Assembly (NCBI GenBank): GCA_016708725.1
Contig: JADJFE010000040.1
Span: forward strand, 124,001 to 188,000
Origin: Candidatus Aalborgicola bjergmarkensis
GTDB lineage: Bacteria > Pseudomonadota > Gammaproteobacteria > Burkholderiales > Burkholderiaceae_C
Length of the DNA stretch: 64,000 bases
Direction of reading: 5' to 3'
This document shows, piece after piece, positions 1-8,063 of this stretch. Below the pieces are notes generated by a model, which was not told the origin of the DNA, did not search any database, and saw only the letters and a list, made by a program, of their open reading frames with translations. Numbering within the stretch: the stretch's first letter is position 1; every line of letters starts with the position of its first letter. The translations under genes were made by a program, and so were the position numbers.

Positions 1-650
1 CGGGTGGCAAACAGCAAAAACAGGTTGTAGGCAATCATGATCAGCAAGATTCCGATCACAGCGCCCTGGGCGAGGCTTTCGTCGTTGCTGGCGGCATAAA
101 ACCTCTCAGGCTCCCAAATTCTCAGGGGTGCTTCGATGGTTCCGTTTGAAGCCAGGCGCATGTAGATGGCATTGGGGCCGGGAACCAGATTGACAGGCAT
201 CACAAAATTGCGGTACCGGACGGGGCGTTGCGCAAAAGGCCGTTCGTTGCCCAGGGCGTAGTGTTTCACCAGCACGCCGTTCTTGTAGTGGTACAACTTC
301 ACGTCGCTCAGGAATGGAACAGCCAGCTCGATGAAACGGGAAAGATTACGCTTTTCCAGATTCTCGATCTGAAACCGGAACCAATACGCGTCGTCGGTGA
401 ATCCGAAGTTGGGTGATCTGCGCGTTATGGTCTGCCACTCCTGATCGACCGGGGGTGTTTCTCCTTCCGTCTGGATTTTGGAAGTATCCACCAAAACCCC
501 CATGCGACTGCCGACTTCGATACGACCAGAATCCGTCGTTGAAACCTCAAAAACCGGGAAACTGGCATCCCCACGGGTAACAGCGGCGGCTGGTTTGAAC
601 ACCAGCAGCACCAACGCTATCAATAGGAAGAAATTAGAGAGGAGTTTCAA
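1..650 (-). CDS. 7TMR-DISM sensor protein, N-terminal part only
   Basis: A reading frame enters from the right and runs off the left edge of the window, so only about 216 residues are visible. It begins with a hydrophobic signal-like segment (MKLLSNFFLLIALVLLVF), followed by a periplasmic domain of the 7TMR-DISMED2 type (DDAYWFRFQIENLEKRNLSR, and YRNFVMPVNLVPGPNAIYMR). At the window edge a first membrane helix starts (GAVIGILLIMIAYNLFF). In this family the seven-helix part usually leads into a GGDEF or histidine kinase output, which lies outside the window. The start is uncertain: TTG at 650 gives a clean signal peptide; TTG at 659 or GTG at 701 (with a GCAGG upstream) are alternatives. There is no in-frame ATG nearby. 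Confidence 0.75.
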   Translation of the reverse strand, partial: MKLLSNFFLLIALVLLVFKPAAAVTRGDASFPVFEVSTTDSGRIEVGSRMGVLVDTSKIQTEGETPPVDQEWQTITRRSPNFGFTDDAYWFRFQIENLEKRNLSRFIELAVPFLSDVKLYHYKNGVLVKHYALGNERPFAQRPVRYRNFVMPVNLVPGPNAIYMRLASNGTIEAPLRIWEPERFYAASNDESLAQGAVIGILLIMIAYNLFLLFAT

Positions 651-733
651 ATGTGCCAATGATACTTGGCGATTGAAGCAATGCTGTAGAAAATTTGCCA
701 CAGTCTGCCTGCAATTATTTTCCAGTCATCCAG

Positions 734-1843
734 TCAGTCGGCCATGACCGTACGGTTGCGCCCTTGCTCCTTGGCGCGGTACAGGGCGACATCGGCGCGC
801 GCAACCGTGTCCTGGATCGCTTCATTGACCGCCAGCGTGGCAATGCCTGCGGAAAAAGTGACTTGCAGTTCCGGGTTCTCTTTCCAGACACTGACATCGG
901 CCAATTTTCGGCGCAGACGCTCGACCACGCGCGCAGCTTCCGACAAGGTTGTTTCCGGCATCAACAAGATGAACTCCTCGCCCCCCCAGCGCGCCAGGAT
1001 GTCTGGACCCCGCAGTGCAAGCAGCGCATGCCGCGCAAGCAATCGCAGCACAGCATCACCTGCAGCATGCCCGTGGGTGTCATTGACGTGTTTGAAATGG
1101 TCAATGTCAATCATGCAGACACTCGGGCGCACCTTGTCGCGTATGGTTCGGCGTTCTTCGTATTCCATCATCTCGATGGCATGGCGGCGGTTGGGTAGTG
1201 TGGTCAGCTCGTCCTGTCGCGCCAACAGCGCATTTTGATCCAGTGCCTGTTGCAGTTCCTTCTTTTGTTCCCGCAGCTGCTCACGAATCGCGCTCAATCG
1301 CCCGGCCATATCGGTTGCCATGATAAAAACCACCGCAGCGCTGATGAAAAAAATGATTTCAACCTGTGTACTGCCCTCCCTGGCATTCAGCCAGATCGAC
1401 AGCACCGTCGCTACAGCCTGTACCAGTACCGCAAAAACACCGAGCAAGCGACAGTTCCGAGGTGTCAGCGTGAAAGCGCCAAATACCAGAACCACGGGTG
1501 TTTGCACCAGAAATACGCCACGCAGTCCAGGGGTGAACACGTAGAGCATGCCTAAAATGAGCACGGCAAAAGCCATCTGCTGGACCGACAGCGATGGATC
1601 GGCAAAGTCCTTGCTCCGACCACTGCGCAAAATGGCATAAAAAGTACCCAGGCCGCAAACGGATGCAATGAGGATAAGCCACGCATGCCGGATGTCGGCC
1701 AGACCGATGGATGCGCAGTAAAACAACAGCAGAATAAACAGCGCATAGGCGCTGGAGGTGATTACCCAAAAGAGCAAACACACACGCTGGTAGCCTTCAC
1801 CAAGAAACCAGGAAAATTTGAGGGCTGGAGCTTGGTCTGACAT
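734..1843 (-). CDS. Membrane-bound diguanylate cyclase (GGDEF)
   Basis: Predicted to make cyclic-di-GMP from two GTP at the inner membrane. The first ~180 residues hold about six hydrophobic helices with no recognised sensor domain. A short helical linker (~183-208) leads into a GGDEF domain (about 209-369). The active-site motif reads GGEEF at ~287-291 and is intact. An RxxD inhibitory site (RGPD, ~278-281) lies exactly five residues before it, so product feedback is likely. The domain start (DELTTLPNRR) and the end (ALYRAKEQGRN) are complete. It lies upstream of the 7TMR-DISM gene on the same strand, with a gap of about 80 bp. Length 369 aa is normal for a MASE-less membrane cyclase. Confidence 0.93.
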   Translation of the reverse strand: MSDQAPALKFSWFLGEGYQRVCLLFWVITSSAYALFILLLFYCASIGLADIRHAWLILIASVCGLGTFYAILRSGRSKDFADPSLSVQQMAFAVLILGMLYVFTPGLRGVFLVQTPVVLVFGAFTLTPRNCRLLGVFAVLVQAVATVLSIWLNAREGSTQVEIIFFISAAVVFIMATDMAGRLSAIREQLREQKKELQQALDQNALLARQDELTTLPNRRHAIEMMEYEERRTIRDKVRPSVCMIDIDHFKHVNDTHGHAAGDAVLRLLARHALLALRGPDILARWGGEEFILLMPETTLSEAARVVERLRRKLADVSVWKENPELQVTFSAGIATLAVNEAIQDTVARADVALYRAKEQGRNRTVMAD

Positions 1844-1978
1844 GGTTCGGGTTGATGCAGTTGATTACAGGTGACACAATTGAATGCTGAAAAATGCCGT
1901 TATGCTACAGCAGAAGTGGTTTGACTGAAGTATCACCCATGCATCCCTTTTTATGGTGTTTTTGTACCCAACCGTATC

Positions 1979-2212
1979 ATGTTCGTTATGCCATCATCCA
2001 TTAATCTACCGTACGCAGCGAGAGAAGCGCTTCGTGACCTGCTCAATTCCCTGGAGCGAGACGGGATTGTTCCCGTCATTGAAAAACTCCCAGACGGCCA
2101 GACAATGTGCCAATGGAATACACAGGAATGGATGGTATCGGCAACCATTGATGCTTTTGGGCAAACCATCCGTATGGTTGCGAGCAAGGCGCAAGGCATA
2201 AATAAGGCATAA
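1979..2212 (+). CDS. Small conserved-looking hypothetical protein
   Basis: A 77-residue frame ends 11 bp before queC on the same strand. The protein looks globular rather than random (REALRDLLNSLERDGIVPVI, then WNTQEWMVSATIDAFGQ). An alternative start is the ATG at 1988 (MPSSINLPY). No strong ribosome binding site is visible and no family is recognised. Overlapping frames exist on the minus strand, but this one has the better amino acid composition and sits in a natural operon position before queC. The upstream stretch 1844-1978 separates it from the divergent cyclase gene and should hold promoters for both directions. Confidence 0.5.
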   Translation: MFVMPSSINLPYAAREALRDLLNSLERDGIVPVIEKLPDGQTMCQWNTQEWMVSATIDAFGQTIRMVASKAQGINKA

Positions 2213-2223
2213 GCACCAGAACG

Positions 2224-2958
2224 ATGCACACCAGCGCGCTTGTTCTCTTTTCCGGTGGCCAGGATTCCGCTACCTGTCTGGTCTACGCGCTCGAACGTTA
2301 TGCGCGCGTCGAAACCATTGCTTTTGATTACCGCCAACGCCACCATGTCGAATTGGACGCGCGGCACGTGGTATTGCGCGAGATTCGCAACCAGTTTCCG
2401 TACTGGGGCAACAAATTGGCCGAAGACCATGTGCTGGATCTGGCGGTTCTGGGTGCCGTTAGTGAAACATCCCTCACGCGTGATACTGCGTTCAAAATGG
2501 AAGCCAGCGGCCTGCCCAACACGTTTGTTCCAGGACGTAATCTGTTGTTTTTAACCCTGGCCGCAGCCGTTGCCTACCGGCGCGACCTGCAAGTCATCGT
2601 CACTGGCGTATGTGAAACCGATTATTCTGGCTATCCCGACTGCCGCGATGACACCATCAAGGCCATGCAATTGGCACTCTCCCTGGGTATGGACAAGCGC
2701 TTCTTGCTTGAAACCCCCTTGATGTGGATCGACAAGGCCGCCACCTGGGCCTGGGCGCATACCCTCGGCGCGCGTCGCGATGCGCTATGTGGCGGGCAAA
2801 AACTGGTCGATCTGATTGTGGAACATACCCACACCTGCTACCTGGGCGACCGGCAGCATCGCCACCCCTGGGGCTATGGGTGCGGCACGTGCCCGGCGTG
2901 TGAACTGCGTAAGAATGGATTCGAGAAGTTCAAGGCAGAAGGCGCAAGCCTTTCATGA
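2224..2958 (+). CDS. queC: 7-cyano-7-deazaguanine synthase QueC
   Basis: Converts 7-carboxy-7-deazaguanine to preQ0 with ATP and ammonia, in the cytoplasmic queuosine pathway for tRNA modification. The PP-loop ATP pyrophosphatase motif FSGGQDSATCL is at residues ~9-19, the family motif VPGRNLLFLTLAAAVAYR is near 100, and a C-terminal zinc site is present (C in HTCYLG, then GYGCGTCPACELRK with three more cysteines). Length 244 aa is slightly longer than the ~231 aa of the E. coli enzyme. No other queuosine genes are visible in the window. The start ATG at 2224 has only a weak upstream binding site. Confidence 0.96.
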   Translation: MHTSALVLFSGGQDSATCLVYALERYARVETIAFDYRQRHHVELDARHVVLREIRNQFPYWGNKLAEDHVLDLAVLGAVSETSLTRDTAFKMEASGLPNTFVPGRNLLFLTLAAAVAYRRDLQVIVTGVCETDYSGYPDCRDDTIKAMQLALSLGMDKRFLLETPLMWIDKAATWAWAHTLGARRDALCGGQKLVDLIVEHTHTCYLGDRQHRHPWGYGCGTCPACELRKNGFEKFKAEGASLS

Positions 2959-3001
2959 TCACCTTCTCAAGCGAAAAAGCCCGGCGGTTTTTTTACCGTA
3001 A

Positions 3002-3024
3002 AATATTCACTTCAAATGAATCTT
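3002..3024. promoter_or_regulatory. Candidate NsrR-type nitric oxide operator
   Basis: A 23-bp imperfect palindrome (AATATTCAC, centre, AAATGAATCTT) matches 18 of 22 fixed positions of the NsrR-like consensus I know from gammaproteobacteria and Neisseria (AAGATGCATTT-n-AAATGCATCTT). It ends 22 bp before the ytfE start codon, a position suited to repression. NsrR control of ytfE is established in E. coli; here it is inferred from the site only. Confidence 0.65.
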
Positions 3025-3046
3025 TAAAACCTTTAAGGGCCAACAC

Positions 3047-3811
3047 ATGAATGCAAGACAGTCGTTCGAATCCACCACTAGCACTACTACCACCACTGCT
3101 GCTGACCGTGCGGAGCAGACATTGGGGCGCATTGCAGTCGAACTTCCAGGGGCCACAGCGATTTTTCGGAAATTGAAGCTGGATTTTTGCTGTCATGGCA
3201 ACGTCAGCCTGCGCCAGGCCGCTCAGGATAAGAATCTGGATCTGGCAGAGCTGCAGGCGCAATTGGCCAAACTGGAACGCTCGGACGCACTGGCGGAAGA
3301 AATCAGCCCCAGCGTCCTGATCGACCACATTCTGACGCGCTACCACGAGGTGCACCGGGCGCAACTGCCGGAACTGATCCGTATGGCACTGCGCGTCGAG
3401 ACCGTACACAAGAACACCCCGCAAGTGCCAACCGGTCTGGCCGATCTGCTACAGATCATGCAGCAAGAACTGCTGGACCACATGATGAAGGAAGAGCAGA
3501 TATTGTTCCCGATGCTCAAATCCGGTGGAAACCCCTTCGTGACGCAACCCATCAGCATGATGCGTGCCGAACACATCCACCATGGCGGCATGCTGGATCG
3601 GCTCAATGCGTTAACCAACGACGCAACGCCGCCTGCTGGCGCGTGCAATACCTGGCGCGCACTCTATAGCGGCCTTGCCCAGCTCAATGAAGATCTGATC
3701 AAACACATCCATCTGGAAAACAACGTGCTGTTCCCTGCATTTGAAGCGTCAGCACATGCACGTCCGGCCGGGGGCTGCGGTGGTGGCGGCCACGGTTGTG
3801 GTTGCCAATAA
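3047..3811 (+). CDS. ytfE: Iron-sulfur cluster repair di-iron protein (YtfE/RIC/ScdA)
   Basis: Repairs Fe-S clusters damaged by nitric oxide or oxidative stress; a cytoplasmic di-iron protein. An N-terminal ScdA_N domain carries the signature DFCCHG at ~50-55, followed by a hemerythrin-like four-helix domain with the expected His and Glu ligands (HEVHRAQLPELI, HMMKEEQILFP, EHIHHGGMLDRL, HIHLENNVLFP). Length 254 aa is longer than E. coli YtfE (220) because of a Ser/Thr-rich N-terminus (TSTTTTTA) and a Gly/Cys/His-rich tail (GGCGGGGHGCGCQ) that could bind metal. The ATG at 3047 has AAGGG upstream. The NsrR-like operator just upstream supports nitrosative-stress induction. Confidence 0.93.
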   Translation: MNARQSFESTTSTTTTTAADRAEQTLGRIAVELPGATAIFRKLKLDFCCHGNVSLRQAAQDKNLDLAELQAQLAKLERSDALAEEISPSVLIDHILTRYHEVHRAQLPELIRMALRVETVHKNTPQVPTGLADLLQIMQQELLDHMMKEEQILFPMLKSGGNPFVTQPISMMRAEHIHHGGMLDRLNALTNDATPPAGACNTWRALYSGLAQLNEDLIKHIHLENNVLFPAFEASAHARPAGGCGGGGHGCGCQ

Positions 3812-3824
3812 TATCAATGGGTTG

Positions 3825-4646
3825 TCAATGTCCGTGTGCCAGGCTGCTGACAAGCATGACCAAGACCATGCCCAGGAGTAGCCAGACAACCTGGGCCACG
3901 GTTTGCGCCAATGTCAGGCGCTTTTGCAATTGCGGAATCAAGTCAGCCAAGGCAACGTAGATAAAGCTGCTGGAGGCGATGACCAGAAAGTAGGGCAGGT
4001 AGCCACGCAACTGGTCCACCAGCCAATAACCGGTCAGCCCTCCAAGGGTAGTCACTGCGCCCGCCAATGACACCTTGACCAGTGCCATGCGCTTGCTATT
4101 CGAGCCGCTGCGCAGCACCATCAGATCGCCCATGTGGTGCGGCACCTCGTGTGCCAGCACCGCCAGCGCGGCAATGGCGCCCAGATGCATGTTGGCGATG
4201 AATGCCGAGGCAATCAAAATGCCATCCCCAAAACAATGCACACTGTCGCCCGTCAGCACCGCCCAGCTGCCGGGCTGCGGCCCATGCGCATGGTGGTCAT
4301 GGTGGTCATGGGCATTATGGACATTATGGGCATTATGGGCATTATGGGTATGTGTGCCTGCATCCTGGTGGTGTTCGTGGCCGTGGTGCCAGAGTTCCGC
4401 CTTGTCGAGCAGAAAAAAGAACACCAGCCCGACAAGCAGGGTCAGAAACAGATCATGCGCCTCGATGGAACTCTCAAACGCCTCCGGCAACAGATTCATG
4501 AATGCCGTGGCCATGAGCGCGCCGGCTGCCAGACTGAGCATGTGCTGGGTGTAGCGCGCCAGCAAACCAAAACCCAGGAGCGCGGCCAGCCAGACACTGC
4601 CGATACCGGCAAGCAGGGTTCCTGCCACGATTGCTATCAATAACAT
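3825..4646 (-). CDS. ZIP-family divalent metal transporter
   Basis: An inner-membrane zinc/iron uptake protein of the ZIP family, probably GufA/ZIP-like. About eight hydrophobic helices are visible. The two metal-binding helices contain HCFGDGILIASAF and HEVPHHMGDL, the hallmark paired ZIP motifs. Between helix 3 and 4 lies a His-rich cytoplasmic loop (HNAHNAHNVHNAHDHHDHHA), encoded by a 9-bp tandem repeat at 4289-4348. Length 273 aa is typical. The gene is convergent with ytfE (14 bp apart) and lies downstream of the barrel protein gene on the same strand. The start codon sits inside an 11-bp tandem duplication (4644-4665). Confidence 0.9.
   Translation of the reverse strand: MLLIAIVAGTLLAGIGSVWLAALLGFGLLARYTQHMLSLAAGALMATAFMNLLPEAFESSIEAHDLFLTLLVGLVFFFLLDKAELWHHGHEHHQDAGTHTHNAHNAHNVHNAHDHHDHHAHGPQPGSWAVLTGDSVHCFGDGILIASAFIANMHLGAIAALAVLAHEVPHHMGDLMVLRSGSNSKRMALVKVSLAGAVTTLGGLTGYWLVDQLRGYLPYFLVIASSSFIYVALADLIPQLQKRLTLAQTVAQVVWLLLGMVLVMLVSSLAHGH
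4289..4348. repeat. 9-bp tandem repeats encoding a His-rich loop
   Basis: Two CATGGTGGT units are followed by four CATTATGGR units at 4313-4348. On the minus strand they encode the repeated His-Asn-Ala/His-His-Asp of the ZIP transporter metal loop. The period of 9 keeps the frame, so copy number can change the loop length without breaking the gene. Confidence 0.9.
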
Positions 4647-4665
4647 AAACTAAACATAAACTAAA
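4644..4665. repeat. 11-bp perfect tandem duplication at a gene junction
   Basis: Two adjacent copies of CATAAACTAAA. On the minus strand the duplication contains the ATG of the ZIP gene (4646-4644) and the stop codon of the upstream barrel gene (TAG at 4663-4661). The junction therefore looks as if it was copied once. Confidence 0.9.
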
Positions 4666-5290
4666 ACTTGTAACCCGTGCCAAGGAAGATGGTTTGCGAG
4701 TTGGGTTTGATAGCAACACCATCCATGGTCAGTGCCCGAAACTGACCCTGCTGCGCCTCGGCAATGCCGTAGATCGCCGGTGTAAAGGCATACTTCGCCC
4801 CCAGACCGACCGTGCTGCCATGGAAACTGTCATCACGCGAACCCAAAAGGCTGGTGTTAAGGGTGCGAGTCGCGGAAATATAGCCGAGTTTCAAGTAAAT
4901 CAGGGTCGATGGGTTCAGGTAAACACCCGGTTCGATGCTGATACCACGGGTATTTTTAAGTTTCGAGTTGACCGCATTGACTCCGTAGGGCGTACTAAAA
5001 CTCGCTTCCATCGCGTCCTGATCATCCAGCACGTAATAGGCGCTGGCGGCGAGATTGAATAGCCCGAAAGCGTGCGAAAAACCAGCGCCAACCTGCCCCA
5101 CCCATCTGGCCTTGGCGGAAAAAGTTGTCGTTCCCGGACCTACAAGGTTTGAGACATCTTCTTGTGTATTGGCAAGGTTTGAACCAAGATGTGCGAAGGG
5201 TCCGTCAAAAGTTCCCGCTGCCAGGCTCACAGAAGCCGCAAGACTCAAAGTAACGGTAAGTGCCAGATTTTTTATAAACATTGCGTACAT
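4661..5290 (-). CDS. Outer-membrane beta-barrel protein
   Basis: A 209-residue protein with a signal peptide (MFIKNLALTVTLSLAASVSLAAG) and alternating beta-strand composition (KARWVGQVGAGFSHAF, TLIYLKLGYISATRTL, HGSTVGLGAKYAFTPAIYG). It ends in phenylalanine (FLGTGYKF), as outer-membrane proteins assembled by BamA usually do. It resembles the OmpW/OmpA-type eight-strand barrels of Comamonadaceae without an OmpA peptidoglycan domain. Function beyond a small porin or structural barrel is unknown. The start may be ATG at 5290 or ATG at 5281 (MFIKNL); the second gives the more standard signal peptide. It follows the GGDEF-EAL gene closely on the same strand. Confidence 0.8.
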   Translation of the reverse strand: MYAMFIKNLALTVTLSLAASVSLAAGTFDGPFAHLGSNLANTQEDVSNLVGPGTTTFSAKARWVGQVGAGFSHAFGLFNLAASAYYVLDDQDAMEASFSTPYGVNAVNSKLKNTRGISIEPGVYLNPSTLIYLKLGYISATRTLNTSLLGSRDDSFHGSTVGLGAKYAFTPAIYGIAEAQQGQFRALTMDGVAIKPNSQTIFLGTGYKF

Positions 5291-5298
5291 TTTCCATC

Positions 5299-5316
5299 AT
5301 CCCCGTTATCCCCGTT
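5299..5316. repeat. 9-bp tandem duplication at the end of the GGDEF-EAL gene
   Basis: Two adjacent copies of ATCCCCGTT. The duplication contains the stop codon (TAA, 5308-5306 on the minus strand) of the PAS-GGDEF-EAL gene and lies just before the barrel gene start. Confidence 0.85.
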
Positions 5317-7444
5317 GCTCGCACACTGGATGGAGCGCTTTTTCGAGCACACTGACCGGCTGCGCCCTGCCAAACAGGAAGCCCTGGTACAGGTTGCAGT
5401 CAAAAGATGCCAACATATCGCGTTGAGACTGCGTTTCAACGCCTTCAGCGATAACATCCATTCCCAGGCTGTGTGCCATGCCAATGATGGTTTTCACAAT
5501 GACCTGGTCACCACTGGATGCAGCCATTTTGCGGACAAAGGACTGGTCAATCTTGAGCGTGGATATGGGAAGGCGTGTCAGGTTGGCAAGGGAGGAGAAG
5601 CCGGTGCCAAAATCATCCATCGAAAACCGCACACCGATTCTTTGCAGGACCTGCATTTTTTCAATGGCATTGTCGATGTCGAGCATCATGCTTTCGGTAA
5701 CCTCCAGATCGAGGAGGCGCGGATTGGTGCCATGGTCATTCAAGGCCTTGAGAACGTTCTTGACAAAATCGGGGCTGGCGAATTGGCGCGCGCTGACGTT
5801 GACCGCAATACTGAGTGTATTGGTCGCCTCACATGCTTCCCATTGCTTTAATTGCGCGCAGGCAGACTCCAGAACCCATTGACCGATCGGGATAATCATC
5901 CCGGTTTCTTCCGCCAGCGGAATGATTTCCCCCGGAAAAACCAACCCGCGCCGTGGGTGCCTCCAGCGCAGCAGCGCTTCGACTCCGACGACTGCAGCCT
6001 GCGTGTCCACCTGGGGCTGAAAATGCAGCTCGAATTCGGCGTTGGCAATGGCCCTTTGCAAGTCCTGCTCCATCTCGGCGCGGGCCGTTGCCGCCAACTG
6101 CATTACCGGGTCAAAGAATTGCAAAGTATTGCGCCCCAGTTTCTTGGCCTGGTACATGGCGAGATCCGCATGCATCAGCAACTGCGCTGCAGATTCTTCG
6201 CTGCAGAAAACGGAGATACCCACACTCGCCGTGCAGCGAAAATCGAAGTCCTTGATCCGGTAAGGGGTAGCCAGGGTTGCCAGCAATTTCTCGCCGATCT
6301 GGCGCGCCAGTGTGGTCGCCTCCAGCACGGCAAGCCCCAGACTTTCGAGCAAGACCACAAACTCATCGCCACCGACCCGTGCAACCGTATCACCTTCGCG
6401 CAGTGTTGATTGCATACGCCGCCCGGCTTCAATCAGCAAGCAGTCCCCCGCATCATGTCCCCGCGAGTCGTTGAGGGATTTGAAATGGTCCAGGTCAATG
6501 AACAACAGTGCGCTGTGCTGCCCATTGCGACCCGATATGGCCAAAGCGTGTTCGATATGTTGATGAACGAGGCGTCGATTGGGCAATTGTGTGAGCGCAT
6601 CGTGAAAGGCCAAGCGGGTAATTTCCTCCTGACTCGCTTTCGCCTGCGAAATGTCGTAGAAGGTTCCGACATAATTGGTCACCACCCCATCCGCGCCCGT
6701 GACGGCGGAAATGCTGAGCCACTCGGTGATGATCTGCCCATCTTTCCTGCGGTTGCGAATCTCGCCCTGCCAGTGTCCAAATGCAAGAATCGCGTCCCAC
6801 ATCGCCACATAAAAGGAGCGTGGATGGATGCCCGACTTCAACATGCGCATATTCTTGCCAATGAGTTCCTCGCTGCTGTACCCGGTAATGGCAGTAAAGG
6901 CGGCATTGACCCGCAGGGCATCACCCGCTGCATCGGTGATACAGATACCAAGGAGAGATTCAAATGTCAGTGCGGCAACGCGCTGTCTGTCCCGGCGCAG
7001 ATGAATGGGTGACAGGTCAAGACTGACGGATCGGTTTTTCCTCGGGCTGCCATCTTCCAGAAAAAAGCCGCTGAAACTTAAAGAGATCGGGCGCTTGCCC
7101 CCATCTTTGCCAAGGAGCGTCAGTTCCGCATCCGTGAATCCATGGCGGCCATGGTTTTCCATGAAATGGTCAAACTTGGCCTGACTCTCGGGTGTAAGGA
7201 ATTCGCGCGGCGTTCGCTTGCCGATCAACTCTTCCCGCGAGCAGCCAAGCCAGGAAAGTTCCAGGTTGTTGATCGCACAATAAGTGCCATCCGGTCCCAC
7301 CGAATGGCTGCCAAAAGCCCATGTCTCGAACGCCGATTCAATGCTATTTTCAACCGCCAGCAACTGTTCGGTAATCTTGCCAAAGTCTGGACTTTCTTCG
7401 CCAAACCATTCGTCTGCGGAGGCAGCAACTGTAACGACTGACAT
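5306..7444 (-). CDS. PAS-GGDEF-EAL cyclic-di-GMP turnover protein
   Basis: A cytoplasmic 712-residue protein with no membrane helix. An N-terminal PAS domain (about 35-150) is followed by a second PAS with PAC (about 155-270), a GGDEF domain (275-435) and an EAL domain (455-705). GGDEF is intact (358-362) with an RxxD inhibitory site (349-352). EAL is intact (489-491, VEALLRWRHP) and the second metal motif DDFGTG is at 610-615, so phosphodiesterase activity is expected; whether the cyclase half is active or only binds GTP cannot be seen. The start codon directly abuts the stop codon of the upstream Ala-rich protein gene (TGAATG), so the two are very likely translationally coupled. Confidence 0.95.
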   Translation of the reverse strand: MSVVTVAASADEWFGEESPDFGKITEQLLAVENSIESAFETWAFGSHSVGPDGTYCAINNLELSWLGCSREELIGKRTPREFLTPESQAKFDHFMENHGRHGFTDAELTLLGKDGGKRPISLSFSGFFLEDGSPRKNRSVSLDLSPIHLRRDRQRVAALTFESLLGICITDAAGDALRVNAAFTAITGYSSEELIGKNMRMLKSGIHPRSFYVAMWDAILAFGHWQGEIRNRRKDGQIITEWLSISAVTGADGVVTNYVGTFYDISQAKASQEEITRLAFHDALTQLPNRRLVHQHIEHALAISGRNGQHSALLFIDLDHFKSLNDSRGHDAGDCLLIEAGRRMQSTLREGDTVARVGGDEFVVLLESLGLAVLEATTLARQIGEKLLATLATPYRIKDFDFRCTASVGISVFCSEESAAQLLMHADLAMYQAKKLGRNTLQFFDPVMQLAATARAEMEQDLQRAIANAEFELHFQPQVDTQAAVVGVEALLRWRHPRRGLVFPGEIIPLAEETGMIIPIGQWVLESACAQLKQWEACEATNTLSIAVNVSARQFASPDFVKNVLKALNDHGTNPRLLDLEVTESMMLDIDNAIEKMQVLQRIGVRFSMDDFGTGFSSLANLTRLPISTLKIDQSFVRKMAASSGDQVIVKTIIGMAHSLGMDVIAEGVETQSQRDMLASFDCNLYQGFLFGRAQPVSVLEKALHPVCEQRG

Positions 7445-7942
7445 TCATTCGCCTGATTTTTTCAATGTTCTTGCAACCGTGAAGGCTTCATTGGCCATTT
7501 TTGCAGCCGCTGCTGCTGCGATGGTTGCTCTTTCAGTCGCGCGTGCCGCCTCAGCCGAGGCCTGCACTGCTGTCTCTTCTGCCTGAATAGCCGCTGCGGT
7601 GGCGGCAGCCGATGCTGCCGCCGATGCCGCAGCCGCTGCTTCCGAGGCGGCAAGAGCGGCCTGTCCCGCAGCATTGGCAGCCGCTTCGGCAGCTTCGATC
7701 ACGGACTGGGAGGCCGAAGAAATGGCTGCCTTGGTCGCATTCTCGCAGGCAAGTGCTGACTGTTCTGCAGCCCTGGCAGCACGCATGGCCGCTTCCAGCG
7801 TGCTGGAGGTGAGTGCTTTCATGTTCAATAACGCATTCGAGTACCGCTTGTTGATCAGCAGGTAACTATTGCGCAGACTTGCGATCTCGTTATCAAGAGC
7901 TGCCAGTCTGGAATAAATCCTGCTCTCCATATCGTCTGTCAT
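7445..7942 (-). CDS. Ala-rich coiled-coil protein coupled to the GGDEF-EAL gene
   Basis: A 165-residue protein. The first ~60 residues look like a normal helix (ESRIYSRLAALDNEIASLRN). From about 70 to 155 it is a long, nearly uninterrupted run of Ala with Ser, Glu, Thr and Gln. No family is recognised; it could be an extended helix, scaffold or surface-associated filament. The ATG at 7942 has GGAG five bases upstream. Its TGA stop abuts the ATG of the cyclic-di-GMP protein, so a shared function in that signalling unit is inferred. The lack of stops despite low complexity, and the good ribosome site, argue that it is real. Confidence 0.75.
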   Translation of the reverse strand: MTDDMESRIYSRLAALDNEIASLRNSYLLINKRYSNALLNMKALTSSTLEAAMRAARAAEQSALACENATKAAISSASQSVIEAAEAAANAAGQAALAASEAAAAASAAASAAATAAAIQAEETAVQASAEAARATERATIAAAAAAKMANEAFTVARTLKKSGE

Positions 7943-7991
7943 AGCTACTCCGATTTATTTGAAAATCGGGGATCGACTTTCCTTGCGGCGA

Positions 7992-8021
7992 GTCTATACC
8001 TATTTTGTCTATACCTATTTC
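7992..8021. repeat. 15-bp tandem duplication upstream of grxD
   Basis: Two adjacent copies of GTCTATACCTATTTY (14 of 15 identical) lie about 45 bp before the grxD start codon, in the divergent promoter region between the Ala-rich protein gene and grxD. Confidence 0.9.
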
Positions 8022-8063
8022 TCTACCGGGAGATAATGCGCTCCTTTTTATGGAGATTTCACA

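Noticed and set aside
1844..1978. A sigma-70 promoter near TTGAAT and TATGCT at about 1880-1907
   Set aside because: The spacing is only about 15 bp and the match is modest; not strong enough to annotate.
4289..4348. A possible CRISPR-like array because of regular repeats
   Set aside because: The 9-bp units are directly adjacent with no spacers and encode a His-rich loop of a transporter. No CRISPR array was seen anywhere in the window.
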